This document shows, in pieces, positions 27,331-35,419 of a stretch of DNA of 64,000 nucleotides. Numbering within the stretch: position 1 is the first letter of the stretch; the number at the start of each line of letters is the position of its first letter. Made by a program: the position numbers and the translations under genes. This DNA comes from Ideonella margarita (GTDB lineage: Bacteria > Pseudomonadota > Gammaproteobacteria > Burkholderiales > Burkholderiaceae_C), in the NCBI RefSeq assembly GCF_038066635.1, contig NZ_JBBUTI010000003.1:124001-188000 (forward strand), given 5' to 3'. A model generated the notes under the pieces. That model worked only from the letters and a program-made list of their open reading frames with translations, made no database searches and was not told the DNA's origin.

Positions 27331-29448
27331 ATGTTGTCCCCTCCCGCCACCGCCCTGCCGCCTGATGCGGCACCCGCCATGGCGGTGTTGCACCCCTTGA
27401 ATGAGCAGCAACGCGACGCGGTGCTGCATGTGGATGGCCCGCTGCTGGTGATTGCCGGCGCAGGCACGGGCAAGACGCTGACACTGGCGTCGCGCGTGGC
27501 CCACCTGGTGCTGGCGGGGGCAGACCCGCAGCGCATCCTGCTGCTGACGTTTTCTCGCCGCGCCGCCCAGGAAATGACGCACCGTGCAGGCCGGCTGCTG
27601 CACCAGGCGCTGGGCCTGCAAGGCCACCAAGGCGCGCCACTGCTGCCCTGGGCCGGCACCTTCCACAGCGTAGGCGCGCGCCTGCTGCGCGAAGCCGCCC
27701 CCCGCATCGGCCTGCCGCCTGATTTCAGCGTGATCGACCGCCCGGACGCCGAGGACCTGATGAACTGGGTCCGCCAGGCGCAAGGGCTGGCCCACACCGA
27801 CGGCGCGCGGTTTCCGCTCAAGGGCACCTGCCTGTCGATCTATTCGCGTGCGGTAAACAGCCGCGTGCCGCTGGAGGAACTGCTGGACGCCCACTGGCCC
27901 TGGTGCGCCAACCATGCCCCGGCCCTGCGCGGCCTCTTCCGGGCCTATGTGGCCGCCAAGCAAGACCAGCACCTGCTGGACTACGACGACCTGCTGCTGG
28001 CCTGGCACGAGATGCAGCAGGCCAGCCCGGAATTGGCCGCCGAGCTGGCCGGCCGGTTCGACCATGTGCTGGTGGATGAGTACCAGGACACCAACCCGCT
28101 GCAGGCCGCCATCCTGCACGCGCTGGCGCCGCAGGGCCGTGGCCTGACGGTGGTGGGCGACGACGCGCAGTCCATCTACAGCTTCCGCGCCGCCGAGGTG
28201 CGCAACATCCTCGACTTTCCGCAGCAGTTCACCCCGGCGGCGCGCATCGTTACCCTGGCCCGCAACTACCGCGCCACCCAGCCGCTGCTGGCCGCTGCCA
28301 ATGCGGTGATGGCGCTGGCGCCCGAGCGCTTCGAGAAGGCCCTGTGGAGCGACCTGGCCGAAGGCGACAAGCCGCGGCTGGTGAGCGTGCTGAACGAAGC
28401 CGCGCAGGCCCGCTGGGTGGCCGACGAAGTGCTGCGCCTGCGTGAAGGCGGGCTGAAGCTGAAGTCGCAGGCGGTGCTGTTCCGCACCGCCACCCACAGC
28501 GCCCCGCTCGAGCTGGAACTGGCCCGGCGACGCATCCCGTTCGTCAAGTTCGGTGGCCTGAAATTCCTCGAAGCCGCGCATGTGAAAGACCTGCTGAGCG
28601 TGCTGCGCTGGGCCCAGAACCCGAGCTGCCGGCTGGCCGGTTTTCGCCTGTTGACGATGCTGCCCGACATCGGCCCGATACGCGCCCGCCGCCTGCTGGA
28701 CCAGCGCGCCCTGGAAGGCTGCACGCTGGAAGAGATGGCTCACGCGATGAGCCAGCTTGCCTTGCCCGGCCCGGCGCGCGAGGCACTGCTGCCGCTGTGC
28801 AGCCTGCTGGCCACCCTGCGCACTCCGGGCGCCCCGTGGCCTGACGATGTGGCGCTGGCCGTGGCGTGGCTGCAGCCGCACCTGGAGCGCCTGCACGACG
28901 ACCATGTGGTGCGCCTGCTCGACCTGCAGCAGCTGCAGCGGCTGGCGCCGGGCTTCAGCTCGCGCGAGCGCTTCCTCACCGAGCTGACGCTCGACCCGCC
29001 GGAAGCCACCAGCGACGAAGCCGGCGTGCCGCTGATCGACGAGGACTACCTGATCCTCTCGACCCTGCATTCGGCCAAGGGGCAGGAATGGGCGTCGGTC
29101 ACGCTGCTCAACATGGTCGACGGCTGCCTGCCGTCTGATCTGTCGACCGGCTCACCGGTGCAGCTGGAGGAAGAGCGCCGGCTGCTGTACGTGGGCATGA
29201 CACGCGCCCGCCGGCACCTGCAGCTCATCGTGCCGCAGCGCTTTCACGTCACCCAGCAACGCGCGCTCGGTGACCGCCACCTGTACGCCGGCCGCACGCG
29301 CTTCATCCCCGACGCCTTGCTGCCGCTGTTCGAGCCCGACGGCCCGGCCGAGCGTGCCCGCGCGTCCGAGGCGGAAGCCGAAGCGCTCAAAGGCCCGCCC
29401 ACCATGCCGCCGATCGATTTGCGGGCCCGGCTGCGTTCAGCCTGGTAA
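27331..29448 (+). CDS. UvrD/PcrA-like ATP-dependent DNA helicase
   Basis: The 705-residue protein holds the SF1A motifs: Walker A GAGTGKT near residue 48, FSRRAAQEM (Ia), VDEYQDTN (II), VGDDAQSIYSFRAAE (III), ARNYRATQPLL (IV), TLHSAKGQEW (V) and YVGMTRARRHL (VI). It differs clearly from the Rep gene at 15.4 kb and belongs to a shorter-C-terminal helicase group common in Burkholderiales. Role is DNA unwinding in repair or recombination; the exact pathway is not shown. An alternative start is the ATG at 27379 (MAVLHPLNEQQ). Confidence 0.9.
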   Translation: MLSPPATALPPDAAPAMAVLHPLNEQQRDAVLHVDGPLLVIAGAGTGKTLTLASRVAHLVLAGADPQRILLLTFSRRAAQEMTHRAGRLLHQALGLQGHQGAPLLPWAGTFHSVGARLLREAAPRIGLPPDFSVIDRPDAEDLMNWVRQAQGLAHTDGARFPLKGTCLSIYSRAVNSRVPLEELLDAHWPWCANHAPALRGLFRAYVAAKQDQHLLDYDDLLLAWHEMQQASPELAAELAGRFDHVLVDEYQDTNPLQAAILHALAPQGRGLTVVGDDAQSIYSFRAAEVRNILDFPQQFTPAARIVTLARNYRATQPLLAAANAVMALAPERFEKALWSDLAEGDKPRLVSVLNEAAQARWVADEVLRLREGGLKLKSQAVLFRTATHSAPLELELARRRIPFVKFGGLKFLEAAHVKDLLSVLRWAQNPSCRLAGFRLLTMLPDIGPIRARRLLDQRALEGCTLEEMAHAMSQLALPGPAREALLPLCSLLATLRTPGAPWPDDVALAVAWLQPHLERLHDDHVVRLLDLQQLQRLAPGFSSRERFLTELTLDPPEATSDEAGVPLIDEDYLILSTLHSAKGQEWASVTLLNMVDGCLPSDLSTGSPVQLEEERRLLYVGMTRARRHLQLIVPQRFHVTQQRALGDRHLYAGRTRFIPDALLPLFEPDGPAERARASEAEAEALKGPPTMPPIDLRARLRSAW

Positions 29449-29496
29449 CCAACCCGTGGCCTGCACGGGTCGGCCAATCGGCGGACAATGGCGCCC

Positions 29497-30141
29497 ATGA
29501 AAATCGACTTCGTCTCTGACGTGGTGTGCCCGTGGTGCATCATCGGCCTGAAATCGCTCGACATCGCCCTGGCCCGCATCGGCGATGACATCGGCCCGAT
29601 CGAGCTGAACTTCCAGCCGTTCGAGCTGAACCCGCAGATGCCGCCCGAGGGCGAAGACATCACCGAGCACCTGTCGCGCAAGTACGGCCTGACGCCTGAG
29701 CAGGTGGCGCAGAACCAGGCCAACATCCAGGCGCGCGCCGCCAGCGTGGGCTTCGAGTTCAACATGGACAAGCGCAGCCGCACCTGGAACACCTTCGACT
29801 GCCACCGCCTGCTGTTCTGGGCGCACCTGTCGAGCCCGGAGCGCCAGAAGGCGCTGAAGGAAGCGCTGTTCGCCGCCTACTTCACGCACGGCCTGAACCC
29901 CGGCGACCACGACCTGCTGTGCCGCCTGGCCGGCGAGGTGGGCCTCGATGCCGACGAAGCCCGCGCGGTGCTGGACGGTGATGAATTCGCCGACGACGTG
30001 CGCGCCGAAGAGGCGGTGTGGCAGCAATCGGGCATCCGCTCGGTGCCGGCGATCGTGATCAACAAGCAGCACCTGATCAGCGGCGGCCAGCCGCCCGAGG
30101 TGTTCGAGCAGGCCCTGCGCGAGATCGCTGCTGCCACCTGA
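29497..30141 (+). CDS. DsbA family (FrnE/2-hydroxychromene-isomerase-like) oxidoreductase
   Basis: The 214-residue protein has a thioredoxin fold with an inserted helical domain. The active-site pair is CPWC at residues 11-14 in DFVSDVVCPWCIIGL, and the conserved cis-Pro appears in SVPAIVINKQHLISGGQP near residue 185. There is no signal peptide, so it acts in the cytoplasm, as FrnE-type proteins do. Substrate is unknown. I chose ATG 29497 because family members start M(K/R)IDF; the ATG at 29488 would add three residues. Confidence 0.88.
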   Translation: MKIDFVSDVVCPWCIIGLKSLDIALARIGDDIGPIELNFQPFELNPQMPPEGEDITEHLSRKYGLTPEQVAQNQANIQARAASVGFEFNMDKRSRTWNTFDCHRLLFWAHLSSPERQKALKEALFAAYFTHGLNPGDHDLLCRLAGEVGLDADEARAVLDGDEFADDVRAEEAVWQQSGIRSVPAIVINKQHLISGGQPPEVFEQALREIAAAT

Positions 30142-30165
30142 CGAGGTCGCTCGACGACACCCCAA

Positions 30166-30189
30166 GACGGGCCCATAGGCCCGCCCGTC
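30166..30189. terminator. Hairpin between convergent DsbA-like and VOC genes
   Basis: GACGGGC (30166-30172) pairs exactly with GCCCGTC (30183-30189) across a 10-nt loop. It sits between two convergent genes and could serve both, though no T-run is seen. Confidence 0.5.
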
Positions 30190-30195
30190 AACAGC

Positions 30196-30873
30196 TCACA
30201 GCCCCGTGTGGCTGTGCAGCGTGACTGTGCCCTTGGGCGTGTTGAAGTGGGCCGAAAGCGCCGCACCCGGGCGTGACGCGCGGGTGATGGGTTGCAACTT
30301 CAGGCCCTGGGCCACGATGTCGGCCATGCCGCGCACGGTGATGGCCGTCAGGCCCACGCCGCTCTCGGGCAGCCGGTCGGCTGGATGGCCACCTTGCCAC
30401 TGGATGAGCATCGGCACCGCGCCTCCTGCCAGCGGCCGGCCGTCATCCGGAATGGCAATCTGCCATTCGAGCAGGCCGTTGGGCGTCTGGCGACTGGCCG
30501 TCACCACCTCGCCGGGCTGCAGGTGCGCCGCCAGCAAGGCCCAGCGGTGGGTGTTGATCTGGTTGGAGCGCGCCACGTACGACACCAGCTCCGGCCCGGT
30601 GCTGGCCAGGCGGGCCTGCAGGGCCGCGTCGTCCAGACCAAACCAGCGGGGCCGCCGCGGCGGCTTGGCCGCGGGGTCGATGGCGATGATTTCGAGGTAG
30701 CACTGCGGGCACTCGGGCGAGCTGATCTGCAGAAGCCGGTTGTGCGTGCCCATCAGCGGGTGCTGCCCGCCCGGCAGCGGGCTGGCGCCGAGGCGCTCTT
30801 CGCACCAGGCCTGGCCCTGGTCCAGGGTCTGGGCTGCGATGACGATGTGGTCGATGGCCGATTCAAGTTGCAT
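30196..30873 (-). CDS. VOC-superfamily glyoxalase-like protein
   Basis: The 225-residue protein matches the glyoxalase-like (PF13468-type) family: an N-terminal IDHIVIAAQTLDQGQAWCEERLG strand-helix unit, the GTHNRLLQI and CYLEIIAIDP strands, and an internal repeat further on (NGLLEWQIAIPDD). Enzymatic role is unknown. It is the last gene of the run that begins with the LysE exporter. Start at 30873 is chosen over the upstream ATG at 30888 because the family begins near the IDHIVI strand. Confidence 0.78.
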   Translation of the reverse strand: MQLESAIDHIVIAAQTLDQGQAWCEERLGASPLPGGQHPLMGTHNRLLQISSPECPQCYLEIIAIDPAAKPPRRPRWFGLDDAALQARLASTGPELVSYVARSNQINTHRWALLAAHLQPGEVVTASRQTPNGLLEWQIAIPDDGRPLAGGAVPMLIQWQGGHPADRLPESGVGLTAITVRGMADIVAQGLKLQPITRASRPGAALSAHFNTPKGTVTLHSHTGL

Positions 30874-30935
30874 GGGTGGATTGTGCAACCAGCGGGCGGC
30901 CGAACCACCCCGTCATCCCGTCACCCTGCCAAGGC

Positions 30936-31775
30936 TCAGAGCGTGACCGTGCCGCTGATGCAGGCCGCCACGTCGCCGCCGATCCAGATCGTGTCGCCCT
31001 CGCGCTGCACATGCACGCGGCCCGCCCGGCCCATCGCCGTGCCTTGTGCGGCCACGTAGTGGTCAGGCGCGGCACCGCTGCCGATCAGCCATTGCGCCAG
31101 GCCGGCGTTCAGGCTGCCGGTCACCGGGTCTTCGTTCACGCCCAGCGGCGAGACAAACCCGCGCACTTCGAACTGGGTGTCAGCGCCTGCTGCCTGCGGC
31201 GCCACCACGCCCACCTTCGCCAGGTGCTTGAGCAGGCCGTGGTCGGGCATCAGCGCACGCACACGCTCGGCGCTGCGCACATGGATGCCCAGCCACTTCG
31301 GGCCGTTCTCCAGCCACTGCGCCGCGATCACCTCGTCGGGCTGCAAACCCAGCGCGGCCACCACCTCGGCCAGCAGGCCCGGCTCCACCTCGCCGCGCAG
31401 GCAAGGCGGCGCTGCAAACGCCAGGCGCTGGCCCTCGCGCCGCACCGTCACCAGGCCGATGCCGCACTGCTGCACCACCTGCCCGGGTTGACGCGGCAGG
31501 CCATCGGCCGCCAGCCAGGCGCGGCAGCTGCCCAGCGTCGGGTGGCCGGCAAAGGGCAGCTCGCCGCCCGGCGTGAAGATGCGCACGCGGTAATCGGCGG
31601 CCGGGTCGGTGGGCTGCAGCAGGAAGGTGGTTTCGCTGAGGTTGGTCCAGCGGGCAAACGCCGCCATCTGCTCGGACGACAGGTCGTCGGCGTCATGCAC
31701 CACCGCCAGCGGGTTGCCCTGGGTGGCGGTGGCGGTGAAGACGTCGAGCTGGGTGTAGCGGTGCAGGCGGGGCAT
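30936..31775 (-). CDS. PhzF family isomerase/epimerase-like protein
   Basis: The 279-residue protein has the two-fold repeated PhzF/DAP-epimerase fold. It starts YTQLDVFTATATQGNPLAVVHDA, with LSETTFLL near residue 48, LPFAGHPTLGSCRAW near residue 75 and a C-terminal GVNEDPVTGSLNAGLAQWL segment containing the conserved Asp-Pro-Val-Thr-Gly. Members isomerise small acids; the best-studied PhzF works in phenazine synthesis but most are of unknown substrate. It follows the aminotransferase by 30 bp on the same strand. Confidence 0.9.
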   Translation of the reverse strand: MPRLHRYTQLDVFTATATQGNPLAVVHDADDLSSEQMAAFARWTNLSETTFLLQPTDPAADYRVRIFTPGGELPFAGHPTLGSCRAWLAADGLPRQPGQVVQQCGIGLVTVRREGQRLAFAAPPCLRGEVEPGLLAEVVAALGLQPDEVIAAQWLENGPKWLGIHVRSAERVRALMPDHGLLKHLAKVGVVAPQAAGADTQFEVRGFVSPLGVNEDPVTGSLNAGLAQWLIGSGAAPDHYVAAQGTAMGRAGRVHVQREGDTIWIGGDVAACISGTVTL

Positions 31776-31805
31776 GGCAGGTGGTCCTGGTTCAGCGTTC
31801 GGGGT

Positions 31806-33026
31806 TCAGGGCGTGTCGGGTTGCAGCTCTTCGGTCTGGTGCTTGCGCAGCACTCCGCCCAGCAGCGCCACGGCATGGCCGATCTGCTCGGGCGTCAGCG
31901 TGACGAAGCTCAGGCGCATCGTGCGCACATCGGGCTGGTGAGCGTAGAACGCTTCGCCCGGCACGTAGGCCACACCCGCGGCCACGGCAGACTTCAGCAG
32001 CGCCATCGCATGGAAGCCGGCCGGCAGACGCACCCAGAAGAACATGCCGCCTTCCGGGGCCTGCCACTCGCTGCCTGCGGGCAGGTGCTGCTGCAGTGCG
32101 GTGGCCATGGCGTCGCGCTGGGCCTTGTAGAGGGCGCGGATGGTGGGGATGTGCTGGTCGAGGAAACCGTTGCGGATGACCTCGTGCACCACGCGCTGGT
32201 TGAAGCCCGGCGTGTGCAGGTCGGCGGCCTGCTTGGCCTGCAGGAACTTCGGCATCAGCGCAGGCGGTGCCACCACATAGCCCAGACGCAGGCCGGGAGC
32301 CAGCACCTTGCTGAACGAGCCGAGGTAGATCGTGCCTTCGGCCCAGCGCGACGACAGCGACGGCGGCGGCTCCTGATCAAACCACAGATCGCCATACGGG
32401 TTGTCTTCCACCAGCGGCAGGTTGATGCCCTGCGCCGCGGCCACCACGGCCTGGCGGCGCGCTTCCGGCATCACGCGGCCGGTGGGGTTCTGGAAGTTCG
32501 GCAGCACGTACATGAAGCGGCAGCCCGGCGCGTCATGGCGCAGCTGGCTGATGGCTTCGGGCAGCGGGCCGAGGTGGTCGCCGGCCACGCCGGTGAAGAT
32601 CGGCTCGTACGGGGCAAAGGCCTGCAGGGCGCCCAGGTAGGTGGGCGTTTCGACGGCCACCGGCGCGCCGGCATCCACCAGCACCTTGCCGACCAGGTCC
32701 AGGCCCTGCTGCGAGCCGGTGGTGATCAGCACCTGGTCCGCCGTCACGCGCTGGCCGCGGGCGTTCAGCGTGGCGGCCACCCATTCGCGCAGCGGGCCAT
32801 AGCCTTCGCTGGAGGCGTATTGCAGCGCCTCACGCGGGGTGTCGGCCAGCACCTTGGTGGTGGCTTCGCGCATGGCTTCGATCGGGAAGGTGTCCGGCGA
32901 GGGCAGGCCACCCGCCAGCGACAGGATGCCGGGCTGCTCGGTGACCTTCAGAATCTCGCGGATGATGGACGGGTTCATCCGGGCGGCACGTTGCGCCAGC
33001 GTCCAGGGGGTGTTGCTCATGGGCAT
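31806..33026 (-). CDS. PLP-dependent aminotransferase, class I (2-aminoadipate/LysN-like)
   Basis: The 406-residue protein is a fold-type I aminotransferase. It has SLAGGLPSPDTFPIEAM near residue 36, QYASSEGYGPLREWVA near 68, YVLPNFQNPTGRVM near 165 and the PLP-lysine motif YLGSFSKVLAPGLRLGY near residue 235. The GG-PSPDTFP opening is typical of 2-aminoadipate/LysN-type and multi-substrate aminotransferases. It is encoded between the racemase and PhzF genes, so it probably acts on the same amino acid. An alternative start is the ATG at 33020. Confidence 0.9.
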   Translation of the reverse strand: MPMSNTPWTLAQRAARMNPSIIREILKVTEQPGILSLAGGLPSPDTFPIEAMREATTKVLADTPREALQYASSEGYGPLREWVAATLNARGQRVTADQVLITTGSQQGLDLVGKVLVDAGAPVAVETPTYLGALQAFAPYEPIFTGVAGDHLGPLPEAISQLRHDAPGCRFMYVLPNFQNPTGRVMPEARRQAVVAAAQGINLPLVEDNPYGDLWFDQEPPPSLSSRWAEGTIYLGSFSKVLAPGLRLGYVVAPPALMPKFLQAKQAADLHTPGFNQRVVHEVIRNGFLDQHIPTIRALYKAQRDAMATALQQHLPAGSEWQAPEGGMFFWVRLPAGFHAMALLKSAVAAGVAYVPGEAFYAHQPDVRTMRLSFVTLTPEQIGHAVALLGGVLRKHQTEELQPDTP

Positions 33027-33041
33027 GGATTGTCCTCTTCC

Positions 33042-33746
33042 TCAGTCGTCGCAAAGCATCCACTGCACAGCCGCTTCGGCGTGCAGGGCGGTGGTGTCAA
33101 ACAGGGGCACGGGCCAGCCGGGGGCGGCCGGATCGATCAGCAGTGAAATCTCGGTGCAGCCCAGCACCACGCTGTCGCAGCCGCGCTGCGCCAGACGCTC
33201 GATGATGCGGGCGAAACGCTCACGCGAGGCAGGCCGGATGATGCCGCGGCACAGCTCCTCGAAGATCACGCGGTGCACTTCGTCGCGGTCTTCCAGTGAG
33301 GGCACTTCGGTCATCACGCCGTGGTGCTGAGCCAGGTGTTCCCGCAGGAAATCATCTTCCATCGTGAAGCGCGTGCCGAGCAGGCCGGTGCGCCGGCAGC
33401 CCGCCGCACGCAGGGCCTGGCCGGTGGCGTCACCGATGTGCAGCAGCGGCAGGCCGCTGGTCTGCACGACCACGTCGGCGACCTTGTGCATGGTGTTGGT
33501 GGCAATCACCAGCGACTGCGCACCGGCCTCACGCAGGCCCGCACCCGCCTGGCCCAGCATCGCGGCGGCGCCCGCCCAGTCACCGGCGCGCTGCAGCGCG
33601 GCAACATCAGCGAAATCGAGGCTGGCCATGCGCAGCGGGGCGCTGTGCAGCCCGCCGCAGCGCTCGGCCACGCCCTGGTTGATCAAGCGGTAGTACACCA
33701 GCGTCGATTCCCAGCTCATGCCGCCGAGCAAACCCAAAGTCTTCAT
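33042..33746 (-). CDS. Aspartate/glutamate racemase (YgeA-like)
   Basis: The 234-residue cofactor-independent racemase starts MKTLGLLGGMSWEST. The first catalytic position is Thr83 in IATNTMHK and the second Cys197 in VVLGCTEI, in place of two cysteines. I recall the same Thr83/Cys197 pair from E. coli YgeA (L-Asp/Glu-specific racemase), so this enzyme is probably selective. It would make D-glutamate or D-aspartate or racemise related amino acids in the cytoplasm. The ATG at 33746 overlaps the EamA gene stop by four bases. Confidence 0.88.
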   Translation of the reverse strand: MKTLGLLGGMSWESTLVYYRLINQGVAERCGGLHSAPLRMASLDFADVAALQRAGDWAGAAAMLGQAGAGLREAGAQSLVIATNTMHKVADVVVQTSGLPLLHIGDATGQALRAAGCRRTGLLGTRFTMEDDFLREHLAQHHGVMTEVPSLEDRDEVHRVIFEELCRGIIRPASRERFARIIERLAQRGCDSVVLGCTEISLLIDPAAPGWPVPLFDTTALHAEAAVQWMLCDD

Positions 33747-34690
33747 GATTGCTTTCCGTTCACGGGCTGCACCGGCATGCGCTTGCCCACCACCACCACG
33801 GCCATCACGACCAGCGAAAACGCCAGCGTGCGGCCACTCAAAGGTTCCCCGAGGACCGGCACGGCCAGCAGCAGCGCCAGAAAGGGTTGCACCAGTTGCA
33901 CCTGGCTGACACGCAAGGTGCCGCCCAGCGCCAGCCCGCGGTACCAGGCAAAAAAGCCCAGCCACATCGAGAACACCGTGACGTAGGCGAAGCCGCCCCA
34001 GGCCGCAGCGCTGGCCGGCTGCACAGGCCAGGCCAGCCAGGCCACCGGCACGGTCAAGGGCATCGACAGCACCAGCACCCAGCAGATGACGTGTTCGGCC
34101 TTCCAGGTGGCGCTGAGGCTGGCACCGGCCACATAACCGGCCGAGGCGCTGAGCACGGCCAGCAGCAGCCAGCCATCAGCGCGGCTCAAGCTGCCCGCGC
34201 CTTCCCAGGCCGCAAAGGCCAGCACCAGCGCACAGCCCGCCACCGCGCACACCCAGAAGCCGATGGAGGCCCGCTGGCGCAAGGCCACGGCCGCCATCGC
34301 CGCCGTGGCCAGCGGCAGGATGCCCGTAACAACAGCCGCATGCATGGCCGGCACTTCGCGCAGCGCCAGGCTCAGGAACAGCGGAAAGCCCACGACCGTG
34401 CCGAGCGCACTCGCCAGCAAACGGACGAGGTGATGGCGCTGCGGCCGCGGCGCATGGGTGAGCCACAGCCACAGCAGGCTGAGCACGCCAGCGCCCGCCG
34501 CCCGCCCGGCCGTCACGAACAGCGGCGGCAACTGCGGTGCGTCGATGCCGCCCACGGCCAGCCGAGTCATCGGCAGCGTCATCGCGAAGATCAGCACGCC
34601 CAGGGCGCCGAGCCACAGGCCGCGGCGCTGCGCGGCACTGTCACCGGTGGGTGTTGTGCCGGGTTGGGGGGCCTGCGAGGTGATCGTCAT
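33743..34690 (-). CDS. EamA/RhaT family drug/metabolite exporter
   Basis: The 315-residue protein has about ten membrane segments in two EamA repeats (LWLGALGVLIFAMTLPMTRLA near residue 25; YVTVFSMWLGFFAWYRGLAL near 235). Members export amino acids, purines or other small metabolites from the cytoplasm. Its stop overlaps the racemase start (4 bp), and it begins 3 bp after the LysE gene, so all three are co-expressed. The neighbours point to an amino-acid-like substrate. Confidence 0.88.
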   Translation of the reverse strand: MTITSQAPQPGTTPTGDSAAQRRGLWLGALGVLIFAMTLPMTRLAVGGIDAPQLPPLFVTAGRAAGAGVLSLLWLWLTHAPRPQRHHLVRLLASALGTVVGFPLFLSLALREVPAMHAAVVTGILPLATAAMAAVALRQRASIGFWVCAVAGCALVLAFAAWEGAGSLSRADGWLLLAVLSASAGYVAGASLSATWKAEHVICWVLVLSMPLTVPVAWLAWPVQPASAAAWGGFAYVTVFSMWLGFFAWYRGLALGGTLRVSQVQLVQPFLALLLAVPVLGEPLSGRTLAFSLVVMAVVVVGKRMPVQPVNGKQS

Positions 34691-34693
34691 GGC

Positions 34694-35284
34694 TCAGGCC
34701 TTCAGCATCCAGAGGGCGGTGGCGAGCAGCACCAGCGCCATGCCACGGTTGAACCACAGCAGGCGCTTGCCCTGTGCCAGCCAGGGGCGCAGCACGGCGC
34801 CAACCACGGCATAAGTGGCATTGCTGGCGAAGGCGTACACGGCCATCACTGGCGTGACCACCAGCAGCCGCTCGGCCAGCGGGCCCGGTGCCACCCAGCC
34901 GGCCACGACCAGCAGCGCCGCCAGCCAGGCCTTGATGTTCACGGCCTGCAGCATCGCGCCCTGCCAGAAGCCCACCTGCAAGCGCTGCGGATCAGCCTCA
35001 GACAAACGCGCGCTGCCCGCCAGCCGCCAGGCCAGCCACACCAGATACGCCAGCCCGCCCAGCTTCAGCGCACCGCGCAAGGCAGGGTGCGCGTCCAGCA
35101 GCGCGCCAACGCCGGCACTGCACGCCAGCATCAGCAGCACCCAGCCTACCGGCACGCCCAGGCAGAAGCGCCATGCCGCCCGCCAGCCGCCATTGGCGCC
35201 GAGCGACGCGGCGAGCGTCGTGTTCGGGCCGGGGGTGAAGGACATTGCGGTCACCAGCGCCAGCAGGGCGATGAAATCGGTCAT
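34694..35284 (-). CDS. LysE/RhtB family amino-acid exporter
   Basis: The 196-residue protein has about six membrane segments and the LysE marks: TPGPNTTLAASLGANGGWRAA near residue 18, GVPVGWVLLML, and FWQGAMLQAVNIKAW near residue 105. Members export lysine, threonine, homoserine or similar. It is the first gene of the amino-acid module and is divergent from the MocR regulator. The start is either ATG 35284 (as given, MTDFIALL) or two codons earlier at 35290; no strong ribosome-binding site decides. Confidence 0.88.
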   Translation of the reverse strand: MTDFIALLALVTAMSFTPGPNTTLAASLGANGGWRAAWRFCLGVPVGWVLLMLACSAGVGALLDAHPALRGALKLGGLAYLVWLAWRLAGSARLSEADPQRLQVGFWQGAMLQAVNIKAWLAALLVVAGWVAPGPLAERLLVVTPVMAVYAFASNATYAVVGAVLRPWLAQGKRLLWFNRGMALVLLATALWMLKA

Positions 35285-35312
35285 GGGCATCTGGACAGTG
35301 TAGGCAGCACAC

Positions 35313-35331
35313 CAGTACAGTTGCAGTACAG
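35313..35331. promoter_or_regulatory. CAGTACAG direct repeat in the lysE-like/mocR intergenic region
   Basis: CAGTACAG occurs at 35313-35320 and 35324-35331, exactly 11 bp apart (one helix turn), 29 bp upstream of the LysE-like start. Direct repeats spaced by about one turn between a divergent MocR gene and its target are the usual operator shape for MocR/GabR regulators. Confidence 0.55.
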
Positions 35332-35419
35332 ATTGCCAGCGCACAGGCCGGTTCTGTATTGGTCATTGAACAGACACAGTGCGCCGGGTGGCCTGCCCGG
35401 CGCCGCACACAGGCCCGCC

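Noticed and set aside
33749..35419. Long open frame on the + strand before the MocR gene
   Set aside because: It is antisense to the EamA and LysE genes and its translation is His/Arg/Gln-rich shadow sequence; the MocR start at 35420 is the real one.
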